Shown in pieces: positions 43,211 through 49,644 of a stretch of 49,644 bases of DNA. The first letter of the stretch is position 1; each line of letters begins with the position of its first letter. The notes under the pieces were generated by a model. The model searched no databases, had not been told where the DNA came from, and was given only the letters and a program-made list of their open reading frames with translations. The position numbers were made by a program, and so were the translations under genes. This DNA is from Phycisphaerae bacterium. Lineage in GTDB: Bacteria; Planctomycetota; Phycisphaerae; UBA1845. The DNA lies in NCBI GenBank assembly GCA_021604825.1, contig BQJS01000010.1:1-49644 (forward strand), in the 5' to 3' direction.

Positions 43211-43798
43211 GTGTTAGATCAGATCGACATCGATTCGCTCGTTATCGTCAAGTATCCGAGCCCCGTTCTGCGCAAGAAGTGCGAGCCGATTGCGACTTTC
43301 GACGGGTCGTTGGGGCGATTGGTTGAGCGAATGTGCGAGCTGATGCACGCTCAGAAGGGCGTTGGGCTGGCGGGCCCGCAGGTGGGTTTGCCGCTTCGGA
43401 TTTTTGTTTGGAATGCGACGGGTTCGCCCGATGGTGATCGCGTTTCGGTCAATCCGATTCTCAGTGAATTCGATGGGCAGGTCGATGCTGAGGAAGGGTG
43501 CCTGTCCATTCCCGATGTCAATGTGAGCGTCAAGAGAGCGGTGACTGCGAAGATGGTGGCGTTTGATGCGACCGGTTTGCAATATGAAGTCGTCGGGCAA
43601 GATTTGATGGCCCGCATCTGGCAGCACGAAAACGATCATCTCGACGGACGGTTGATCCTCGATTACCAGTCGCCCGGCGAAGAGATCGCCCATCGCAAAG
43701 TTCTCAAAGAACTGACGGCCACCTACAAGAAAGCCAACCCCTCGAAGAAAGCCCAAACATCGAAGAGATCGACGTCAACTCGCGGTCGGAGAAGGTAG
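43211..43798 (+). CDS. def: Peptide deformylase
   Basis: This 195-residue metalloenzyme removes the formyl group from nascent proteins. The three motifs are GVGLAGPQVG (50-59), EEGCLSIP (94-101, metal ligand Cys97) and QHENDHLDG (138-146, HExxH with His139, Glu140 and His143). After the catalytic core the protein ends with a basic Lys/Arg/Ser tail of about 25 residues (KKANPSKKAQTSKRSTSTRG). The start is GTG. It is followed by fmt after three bases, the classical pair of deformylation and formylation. Confidence 0.96.
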   Translation: MLDQIDIDSLVIVKYPSPVLRKKCEPIATFDGSLGRLVERMCELMHAQKGVGLAGPQVGLPLRIFVWNATGSPDGDRVSVNPILSEFDGQVDAEEGCLSIPDVNVSVKRAVTAKMVAFDATGLQYEVVGQDLMARIWQHENDHLDGRLILDYQSPGEEIAHRKVLKELTATYKKANPSKKAQTSKRSTSTRGRRR

Positions 43799-43801
43799 CC
43801 C

Positions 43802-44752
43802 GTGCGTATTGTCTTGATGGCATCCGGCGATTTTGCGATTCCGACTATGCGATCGTTGCTCGGCCGTGGGCATGAACTGCCATTGGTTGTCACGCAGCCC
43901 GATCGCGGCAGTGGGCGGGGCCGCAAACCGCAATGCACGGCAACCAAAGCGAAAGCCCTTGAGTTGGGGTTGGAAGTGTTGGCTACGCCCGACATCAATG
44001 AGCCTGCAGTCGTTGATCAACTTCGCGAGTTGCGGGCGGATCTTGGGGTGGCGATTGCGTTTGGTCAGAAGATCGGCGCGGAAGTGCGAGGTTTGTTTGC
44101 GCACGACTGCATCAATCTGCACGCGTCACTTCTACCCAAGTATCGCGGAGCGGCCCCTTTTCAATGGTGTGTGATTAACGGCGACCAGGAAACCGGTGTG
44201 ACGACGTTTCGATTGGTCGATCGTATGGACGCCGGGCCCATCTATGTGCAGCGCACGACGGAGTTGCGGCCACAAGAGCGTGCGTGCGAGTTGCACGACC
44301 GGTTGGCGGCGATCGGTGTGGATGCGATACATGCCACGATTGAGCTATTCGAGTCGGATGCGAGTTTTGAACCAGTGCCACAAGATGACACTTTGGCGAC
44401 CAAGGCGCCGAAGATCGCCAAGAGCGATGGAAACGTGCGGTTTGATCAATCGGCTAAGACGCTGGTCAATAAGATCAACGGCTTATGGGATTGGCCGGGA
44501 GCGCGCTGCCAGTTTGTCTCGAAGGCCACGGGGAAATCAGAAACAGTGATCTTGGCGCTCGCGCGCCTGGGTGCTGACGAGAAACCTGCCGAGGCGCCCG
44601 GCGTGATCGATTTCCGCCGGCAGGTTGCGACGGCTGACCGGTTTGTAGAGATTTTAGAGGTCAAACCGTCGGGCGGAAGACTCATGCCGTTTGAGGACTA
44701 CGTCAACGGGCGTCGCATTCAGCCGGGCGACACGTTTGAGCCAATCATCTGA
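43802..44752 (+). CDS. fmt: Methionyl-tRNA formyltransferase
   Basis: This 316-residue enzyme formylates initiator Met-tRNA. The N-terminal formyltransferase domain (about 1-200) has the SLLPKYRGAAPFQW motif with preceding INLHASLLP, and the catalytic Asn-His-Asp arrangement of the family. The C-terminal tRNA-binding domain begins near 205 (DQSAKTLVNKINGLWDWPGA). The start is GTG at 43802, and GGAGAAGG at the end of def serves as ribosome-binding site. It is co-transcribed with def. Confidence 0.95.
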   Translation: MRIVLMASGDFAIPTMRSLLGRGHELPLVVTQPDRGSGRGRKPQCTATKAKALELGLEVLATPDINEPAVVDQLRELRADLGVAIAFGQKIGAEVRGLFAHDCINLHASLLPKYRGAAPFQWCVINGDQETGVTTFRLVDRMDAGPIYVQRTTELRPQERACELHDRLAAIGVDAIHATIELFESDASFEPVPQDDTLATKAPKIAKSDGNVRFDQSAKTLVNKINGLWDWPGARCQFVSKATGKSETVILALARLGADEKPAEAPGVIDFRRQVATADRFVEILEVKPSGGRLMPFEDYVNGRRIQPGDTFEPII

Positions 44753-44787
44753 CGATCGCGGACGGGCAGCTTGCCAGCTGTACTCGC

Positions 44788-45207
44788 TTACCTATCAAGC
44801 AAATCATTCATCGTCGGCGGTTTGGAGACATACTCAACATCGCCGGCGGCATCGAACTTGACCATGAATTGCTCTTCGGTTGTAAACACGTAGAGGAATT
44901 CAAATCCTTCCGGGAGCGTTTCGTCGAGCAATCGGTTTTCGAGGTTCTTCGCATCAAAGGGCATGAATGGTCCGGGTTTGGAAATCTCTATTTCGTTCCC
45001 GCCGACGTTCTTTTTCTGAATCACGTAGAAACGACACTTGCCGGGTTCGGCTGCGGCGGCAATGACTTTCGTCCAAGACATGCCCGGTTTGACTGCGGCT
45101 TTGGCGTCGCGCCCTTGCTGTGCCGGGTCGAATGACGTTAGCCCGCCAAAGTGCATGACACCGTAACCGATACCAACAACCAATATTAAGCCAACTAGGA
45201 ATTTCAT
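44788..45207 (-). CDS. Small N-terminally anchored protein of unknown function (139 aa)
   Basis: This 139-residue protein has an N-terminal hydrophobic helix (MKFLVGLILVVGIGYGVMHF) that serves as signal anchor, then a soluble domain. The segment KAAVKPGMSWTKVIAAAAEPGKC is reminiscent of the GM...V...G-P repeat of SmpA/OmlA-like proteins, but the match is weak. A late FEFLYVFTTEEQFMVKFDAAGDVEYV hairpin-like segment is also seen. It is convergent with fmt (35 bp). Function unknown. Confidence 0.65.
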   Translation of the reverse strand: MKFLVGLILVVGIGYGVMHFGGLTSFDPAQQGRDAKAAVKPGMSWTKVIAAAAEPGKCRFYVIQKKNVGGNEIEISKPGPFMPFDAKNLENRLLDETLPEGFEFLYVFTTEEQFMVKFDAAGDVEYVSKPPTMNDLLDR

Positions 45208-45331
45208 GGTTCGATCCTTATGAATGCGTAGTCATCATCCGGCCTGTCGAAACACCACTCTGAATTGGGGCACGCCTTGTGAGAGTACCCTTGTAACAAA
45301 GGCCGGCGCTGCGATCAAACGAATTACTCAC

Positions 45332-46021
45332 TTACGGCATTAGAGTCGTCAGCAATGCCGGTAATCTGTCCAACGAGTCGATTGTGTGAGCTGGCTGACC
45401 ACCTTCGGGCGGCTGATTGCTGCTGTGGATGCCGTCGGGCCGGTTGATATGGATGGTGTGCCAATTGAGTGCGTTGGGGGCGACAAAATCTTTGGCGAGA
45501 TTATCTGCAACGTAAATGCATGTTGTGTGATCGACGTTGAGTTTTTCTGCGATCAACTCAAACGCCTTTGGATGCGGTTTCCAGAACTCTCGACCCAGTT
45601 CGTCGGTCAGTACGACTTCATCGACTCTCGACGAAACTTGTAACGCCGCCACTTTGTTTCGTTGCGCGATCAAAAATCCGTCGGAGATGACGCCTAGCTT
45701 GTACTTGGGGCGGAGGTTGGTAAGAGCGCCGTCCGCATCGGGATGGAGCTCGATCACCGGCGTGTGATTGCGGAATGTTTCAATCATCTTCGCAACGGTT
45801 TCGTTTACATCCGGTTGGCTGGCTTCTTCGAGCAGTACGTTGAACACGCGGTTGCGGTTGGGCGAGTCAAAGAGTTCGCACATTCGCTGGAAAATTGCTT
45901 GAGGATCGCCAAGCAGCTTTGCGTACGCTGACGCGATGGCCCGGTATCCGCTGAGCGTGAAGGATTTTTCGGCGTAGAGCGTGTCGTCGAGATCGAAAAT
46001 GACGGCTTGAATGGGTTGCAT
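45332..46021 (-). CDS. HAD-superfamily hydrolase paired with ATP-grasp protein
   Basis: This 229-residue protein has motif I VIFDLDDTLYAE (two catalytic Asp), motif II LGVISDG, Lys in FWKPHPKAF, and motif IV IYVADNLAKDFVAPNA. All key HAD residues are present, with an alpha-helical cap between motifs I and II. It follows the ATP-grasp gene by 49 bp on the same strand. Similar ATP-grasp/HAD pairs occur in other genomes, where the HAD protein is thought to act on a phospho-substrate. The substrate is unknown. Confidence 0.82.
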   Translation of the reverse strand: MQPIQAVIFDLDDTLYAEKSFTLSGYRAIASAYAKLLGDPQAIFQRMCELFDSPNRNRVFNVLLEEASQPDVNETVAKMIETFRNHTPVIELHPDADGALTNLRPKYKLGVISDGFLIAQRNKVAALQVSSRVDEVVLTDELGREFWKPHPKAFELIAEKLNVDHTTCIYVADNLAKDFVAPNALNWHTIHINRPDGIHSSNQPPEGGQPAHTIDSLDRLPALLTTLMP

Positions 46022-46070
46022 CGATGGCCTTTGATGTGGGTGCCAGCAAGATTATTTGGTGCGGTCTTGG

Positions 46071-47159
46071 TCAAGTCTTACGTTCGGTAATGTTCACCTT
46101 CTTTTTGGAAGTCTCCTCCAGGAGGGATACGCCGTCTCCATCGACAAACAGTGACTCGTCGTAGCGAAGCATGGCGATATTGTCCTGATACTCGTCTTCG
46201 CGGATTCGTACGGGTTTGTCCATCAGCTCAGCCATCAACCACTTGGGGAAGTCTGCGCCAGCGTGGATGGATAGCGGCGCACCGCCGCCGAACCGCGGAT
46301 TGATTTCGATCACGCTGATGCGGCCTGCTGGTGTGGCCATGCACTGCACGGTGATGACGCCTTTGAATCCGGCGATTGTTTGAGCGACGGTTCGTCCGAC
46401 TTCGATGATACTGGGGTCTTTGACGATCAAGCCCTTGCTGACTTCGCCGGTGCGCACTTCCAATCGGCGGCGCGGTACGACGCACCGGGGGGCACCGTCG
46501 AATCCGGCGTAGACATCCATGGTGTGCTCGACGCCTTCGATAAATTCCTGCACCACGCAATCGGGTTGGCGTTTGATAAATACGCGCAACTCGTCGGCAT
46601 TGTTGATTTTGAACAAACCCTGGCCCGCACTGCCTTCGCGCGGTTTTAGGAAGTACGGAAAGCGGTGTCGCTTGCGAGAAAGGGCTTGCTTGGGCGTCCA
46701 GGTTTCGGGTGTGTCGATGTTGGCGTCACGAAGGGCTTCGTAAGTTAGCAATTTGTCTGCGCAAGTCTTGATGACCGATTGCTTGGAAATGACGACCGTG
46801 CAGCCGAGTTTGGCGAATCGCGATGCGGCTCGACTCAATGCCAGGAGGTCAGAATCGATCAGTGGAATAATAGCATTGATCTTGTGCTTCTTGACCAACG
46901 CGAGAAGGGCTGAAATATGATCTCGATGACCGATGCGCGGGATCAGATGGGCGACGTCGGTGGTGTGGATGGCCGGCGCGGTGCGGTTGATGTCAGCCCC
47001 GTGGACTTCGAGCGTGATGCGCAGTTTGCGGGCGGCTTGGCGGAACGCATTGAGCAGTTCGATGCGGCGGCCAACGCAGGTAAATAGTATCCGCAGGTCG
47101 GGTGAGGCGGTTGTCGCCTTGCGACGGGTGTTGGGCTTTGAAGTTTGGCGACGTTTCAT
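46071..47159 (-). CDS. ATP-grasp ligase, carbamoyl-phosphate-synthase-like
   Basis: This 362-residue protein belongs to the ATP-grasp superfamily. A basic tail of 20 residues precedes the Rossmann-like N-terminal domain (LRILFTCVGRRIELLNAFRQAA). The ATP-grasp fold (about 125-310) shows FPYFLKPREGSAGQGLF for nucleotide binding, VVQEFIEGVEHTMDVY and VIEINPRFGGGAPLS for metal binding. Such enzymes join a carboxylate to an amine or thiol through an acyl-phosphate. Together with the HAD gene it may make or modify an amino-acid-like metabolite or a glycan substituent. It is divergent from cinA. Confidence 0.82.
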   Translation of the reverse strand: MKRRQTSKPNTRRKATTASPDLRILFTCVGRRIELLNAFRQAARKLRITLEVHGADINRTAPAIHTTDVAHLIPRIGHRDHISALLALVKKHKINAIIPLIDSDLLALSRAASRFAKLGCTVVISKQSVIKTCADKLLTYEALRDANIDTPETWTPKQALSRKRHRFPYFLKPREGSAGQGLFKINNADELRVFIKRQPDCVVQEFIEGVEHTMDVYAGFDGAPRCVVPRRRLEVRTGEVSKGLIVKDPSIIEVGRTVAQTIAGFKGVITVQCMATPAGRISVIEINPRFGGGAPLSIHAGADFPKWLMAELMDKPVRIREDEYQDNIAMLRYDESLFVDGDGVSLLEETSKKKVNITERKT

Positions 47160-47238
47160 TGGATACCTGTGGAATTCGTGCGGGAATCCCCTGGGGTCGT
47201 TGAGGCACTTGCGATGGCACTATACCCTGTTGTGCTAG

Positions 47239-48543
47239 ATGGCTCCACTGGATCGAAAATGGGTACAAAATGAAACGGCAAGCCTCGTGACGCAATCGAA
47301 CACCATTTTAGCCGACATCATCGCGATGGGGACAGAACTGACCACCGGCGCGAGTACGGATACCAATAGTGCGTGGCTGTCTGCGCGGTTGCTGGAGTTG
47401 GGCGTTTCGGCGCGGCGACATGTGACGATTGCCGATGATCTTGCTTCGATCGTCCATGAGATTGGCGAATCGGCGCGGGCTGCCCGGGTTGTGGTGATGA
47501 CGGGTGGATTGGGGCCAACAGCCGATGACGTGACCCGAGAGGCGCTTGCGGAAGCTGCCGGCGAATCATTGGTGCTAGATGACGAGTCGCTCAAGGCGAT
47601 TGAGTCGTTTTACGCATCGCTTGGTCGCGACATGCCCGAAACGAATCGGCGGCAGGCGATGCGCCCACAGAGCGCAGTCATGCTGCCAAATAATTGGGGA
47701 ACCGCGCCGGGGCTACGAGTTGGGATTGGCGATGCAGATTTGTTTTCGCTTCCCGGGGTGCCGCGCGAGATGAAGGCGATGTTTGCAGCGTATGTTGTGC
47801 CGGCAGTCGAGGCGATGGATGGGCGAACCCACGTTTCCCTTCGCGTCGTCCGGACGTTTGGGACAGGCGAGTCAAACCTAGCCGAGCAGATCGGTGACTT
47901 GATGACCGTCGGGCGAAATCCTTCCATCGGGACGACTGCGAGCGAGGGTGTGATCAGTGTTCGGATCGTGGCGACGGCTGACAGTGATGAAGGCGCGCAG
48001 GCGTTGGCGCAGAATGATGTGGACGAAGTGCGCAAACGGCTGGGCGTGTTGGTCTACGGCGAAGACGACGATACGCTCGCGTCGGTCGTGGGCAGGCGCT
48101 TGGCCGAGTTGGGCCAGACGGTATCGACTGCTGAGTCCTGCAGCGGTGGGATGCTGGGGGCGATGCTGACGGATGTACCGGGGAGCAGCGCGTATTACCT
48201 CGGCGGATTCATTCCCTACAGCTACGAGCAAAAGAGCGAATCGCTCGGTATACCGATGGAGTTGATTCAAACGCACGGTGCGGTCAGCGAACCCTGCGCC
48301 AAAGCGATGGCCGAACGTTGCCGCACGATCGCGAAGTCAGACTACGCATTGGCCATCACCGGCATCGCCGGTCCGGGCGGCGGAACAGAAGAGAAACCGG
48401 TCGGGTTGGTTTACATCGCAATGGCCGACAGCGAGGGCGTCAAAGTCAAAGAGTGCCGGTTCAGCGAACGGTTGAACCGAGAGGTTATTCGTGATCGGTC
48501 GGCAAGAACAGCGCTGAATATGTTGCGGCGGAAGATCGGTTAA
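47239..48543 (+). CDS. cinA: CinA-family protein (NMN deamidase/ADP-ribose pyrophosphatase type)
   Basis: This 434-residue protein has the two usual CinA domains. The N-terminal molybdopterin-binding-like domain (about 20-190) has [27 protein letters not shown] and [10 protein letters not shown]. The C-terminal domain (about 275-430) has [12 protein letters not shown] with the catalytic Ser and [21 protein letters not shown]. Characterised relatives deamidate nicotinamide mononucleotide in pyridine-nucleotide salvage. A GTG at 47287 is an alternative start close to the family N-terminus. Its TAA stop shares the palindrome TTAA with the stop of the convergent methyltransferase gene. Confidence 0.93.
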   Translation: MAPLDRKWVQNETASLVTQSNTILADIIAMGTELTTGASTDTNSAWLSARLLELGVSARRHVTIADDLASIVHEIGESARAARVVVMTGGLGPTADDVTREALAEAAGESLVLDDESLKAIESFYASLGRDMPETNRRQAMRPQSAVMLPNNWGTAPGLRVGIGDADLFSLPGVPREMKAMFAAYVVPAVEAMDGRTHVSLRVVRTFGTGESNLAEQIGDLMTVGRNPSIGTTASEGVISVRIVATADSDEGAQALAQNDVDEVRKRLGVLVYGEDDDTLASVVGRRLAELGQTVSTAESCSGGMLGAMLTDVPGSSAYYLGGFIPYSYEQKSESLGIPMELIQTHGAVSEPCAKAMAERCRTIAKSDYALAITGIAGPGGGTEEKPVGLVYIAMADSEGVKVKECRFSERLNREVIRDRSARTALNMLRRKIG

Positions 48544-49535
48544 GTGCCGGAACGTTCTGTCGCAGGTTTCAAATCGGTAGCGATCTCGTTCGTTTGTGTC
48601 TCGAAGAGTAGCGGAGCTTCGTCAGTCGTAGAGCGCTCACGTTTCTGCGAAGCGACATTGCTCAACCGTCGGCCGTTGGCTGTGTTTGGGGCGCTGGATA
48701 GGGGGTCGGCGGGGCCGGTTAGGGGGTCGCCTTCTTTTGTTTTGTCGAGGCGTTTGCGGGCTTCTTTCGCGTAGTCTTTGGATAGTTCGAAGCCCATCCA
48801 TTTTCGATTTAGTTTCTTGGCGACCATTAGCGTGCTGCCGCTTCCGGTGAAGGGGTCCAGGACCGTGTCGCCTTCGTTGGATGAAACGCGGATGATGCGA
48901 CCTAGCAGTTGCTCGGGCATTTGGCAGCCATGAAAGCCGGCTCGTTCTTTGAAGGTGCCGGCTACCCTTGGGAAATACCACGTGTCGTCGGACGGTTGAA
49001 AACCTTCGGGCAAGTCTTGGGGGCGTAGGATCCAGGTGTCGTCGGGGAGGCGGCCTTTGGCGTTGGCGCGTTTGTCGCCGTAAACGAGTTGGCGGGCAGA
49101 CGGTACGCGGATGCCTTCGGAGTTGAACGTGAAGTCTTTCGCGTCTTTCGTGAAGTGGAAGATGTGCGTGTGCGAGCGCGAAAACTTGCGCGTGCAGTTT
49201 ACGCCGAACGTGTAGTACCAAATTACCCAACTGCGACAGTGGAAACCGACTTCGCGCGTGGCGATGGTCTTGAGTTCGGCGGCATAGTCGTCACCGATTG
49301 CCAACCAGAACGTGCCGTTTGGTTTCAATGCACGATGCACGCCCGCGATCCACTCCTTGCTCCAATCGAGGTAGGCTTGGTCGTCTTGTTTGTCGTTGTA
49401 CTTGTCGTAATCGTAGCCGATGTTGAACGGTGGGTCGGCGAAGACCAGGTCGATGCTGTCTTTGGGAAGCGCGGATAATCCTTTGACGCAGTCGCCGGTG
49501 GTGATGGCGTTTTCGTACTTGGTGATTGGCGGCAT
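48540..49535 (-). CDS. Orphan site-specific DNA methyltransferase (beta class, N6-adenine or N4-cytosine)
   Basis: This protein has 331 residues from the ATG at 49535 (AAGGA about eight bases upstream). It has catalytic motif [15 protein letters not shown] near the N-terminus and the SAM motif [25 protein letters not shown] near the C-terminus, the beta-class order. DPPF favours N6-adenine methylation, but N4-cytosine cannot be excluded. The last 60 residues are polar and low-complexity. No restriction enzyme is adjacent on the left; the right side is cut by the window. It may be a regulatory orphan methylase. Convergent with cinA by a 4-bp overlap. Confidence 0.9.
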   Translation of the reverse strand: MPPITKYENAITTGDCVKGLSALPKDSIDLVFADPPFNIGYDYDKYNDKQDDQAYLDWSKEWIAGVHRALKPNGTFWLAIGDDYAAELKTIATREVGFHCRSWVIWYYTFGVNCTRKFSRSHTHIFHFTKDAKDFTFNSEGIRVPSARQLVYGDKRANAKGRLPDDTWILRPQDLPEGFQPSDDTWYFPRVAGTFKERAGFHGCQMPEQLLGRIIRVSSNEGDTVLDPFTGSGSTLMVAKKLNRKWMGFELSKDYAKEARKRLDKTKEGDPLTGPADPLSSAPNTANGRRLSNVASQKRERSTTDEAPLLFETQTNEIATDLKPATERSGT

Positions 49536-49568
49536 GCGATCTTCCTTGATGCGGGTTGGGTGTCTCTT

Positions 49569-49599
49569 GTCAGTCCCCCACCCTGAAGGGCGGGGCACC
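49569..49599. repeat. CCCACCCTGAAGGG hairpin repeat, copy 2
   Basis: This 31-bp segment is nearly identical (29 of 31) to 13603-13633 and forms a CCCC-ACCCT-GAA-GGG-GGGG hairpin. It lies upstream of the methyltransferase gene on the coding side, at the end of the window. Confidence 0.6.
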
Positions 49600-49618
49600 C
49601 ATGCTGATCATCGGTTCC

Positions 49619-49638
49619 CCCACCTTTGAAAAGGTGGG
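49619..49638. repeat. Related CCCACCTT/AAGGTGGG hairpin
   Basis: CCCACCTT (49619-49626) pairs perfectly with AAGGTGGG (49631-49638) around a TGAA loop, and GCCACCC follows. It is 20 bp from copy 2 and has the same CCCACC...GAA...GGTGGG design, so it probably belongs to the same palindromic family. Confidence 0.6.
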
Positions 49639-49644
49639 CCACCC

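Overview
The window reads as a chromosomal segment of a free-living, GC-rich bacterium, most likely a member of Planctomycetota (possibly Phycisphaerae). This placement is an inference from several cues: a PEP-CTERM-type sorting tail at the left edge, a fused AroD-AroE enzyme next to aroK, two families of small proteins that I associate with planctomycetes, and a dispersed housekeeping layout. No rRNA, tRNA, CRISPR array, prophage or intact insertion sequence was seen. Start codons other than ATG are frequent (GTG for tadA, rpsT, def and fmt; TTG for rplU and pgpA).

Layout. 1-184: tail of a PEP-CTERM protein, then a bidirectional hairpin terminator. 327-12187 (minus strand): a Tad/Flp pilus locus in transcription order flp, tadV, tadE, [terminator], cpaB, secretin, vWA-TadG, tadZ, tadA, tadB, tadC. 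12617-17215: a PAP2-type membrane phosphatase and cobalamin-dependent metH. 17337-23896: pgpA, a secreted or anchored protein, then a plus-strand surface-polysaccharide group (GT-C-like membrane protein, APS kinase, O-antigen ligase with a C-terminal repeat region). 23899-27239: a conserved protein of unknown role, a PocR/GAF/PP2C phosphatase and a receiver-XRE regulator. 27362-30782: aroK, aroDE and an orphan parB with two parS-like sites just upstream. 31245-32233: a PtsN-like EIIA protein and rplU. 32360-36834 (minus): a sugar-type ABC importer without its ATPase, a 92-residue protein and a haloacid-dehalogenase-type HAD. 36994-39935: an HDAC-family deacetylase and two proteins of unknown function. 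40389-42983 (minus): a TlyA-like methyltransferase, rpsT and a repeat protein. 43211-44752: def-fmt. 44788-47159 (minus): a small anchored protein, then an ATP-grasp/HAD pair. 47239-49535: cinA convergent with an orphan beta-class DNA methyltransferase.

How the genes work together. The Tad genes form a nearly complete secretion machine: pilin, peptidase, minor pseudopilin, secretin, periplasmic CpaB, ATPase, two inner-membrane platform proteins, localisation protein, and a vWA protein that could sit at the pilus tip. TadD and RcpB-like genes are not seen. The 17-24 kb group probably assembles a surface glycan. The 24-27 kb pair looks regulatory. Most of the rest is housekeeping.

Novelty. I did not find a clear new defence or mobile system. 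The strongest leads are the large insertion in the TadG vWA domain, the glycan group with an orphan APS kinase and a structured leader, the receiver-XRE regulator next to a PocR-GAF-PP2C phosphatase, the ATP-grasp/HAD pair, and three separate families of short intergenic repeats (a TGTCTGACA family, a dRS3-like palindrome element, and a CCCACCCTGAAGGG hairpin family).
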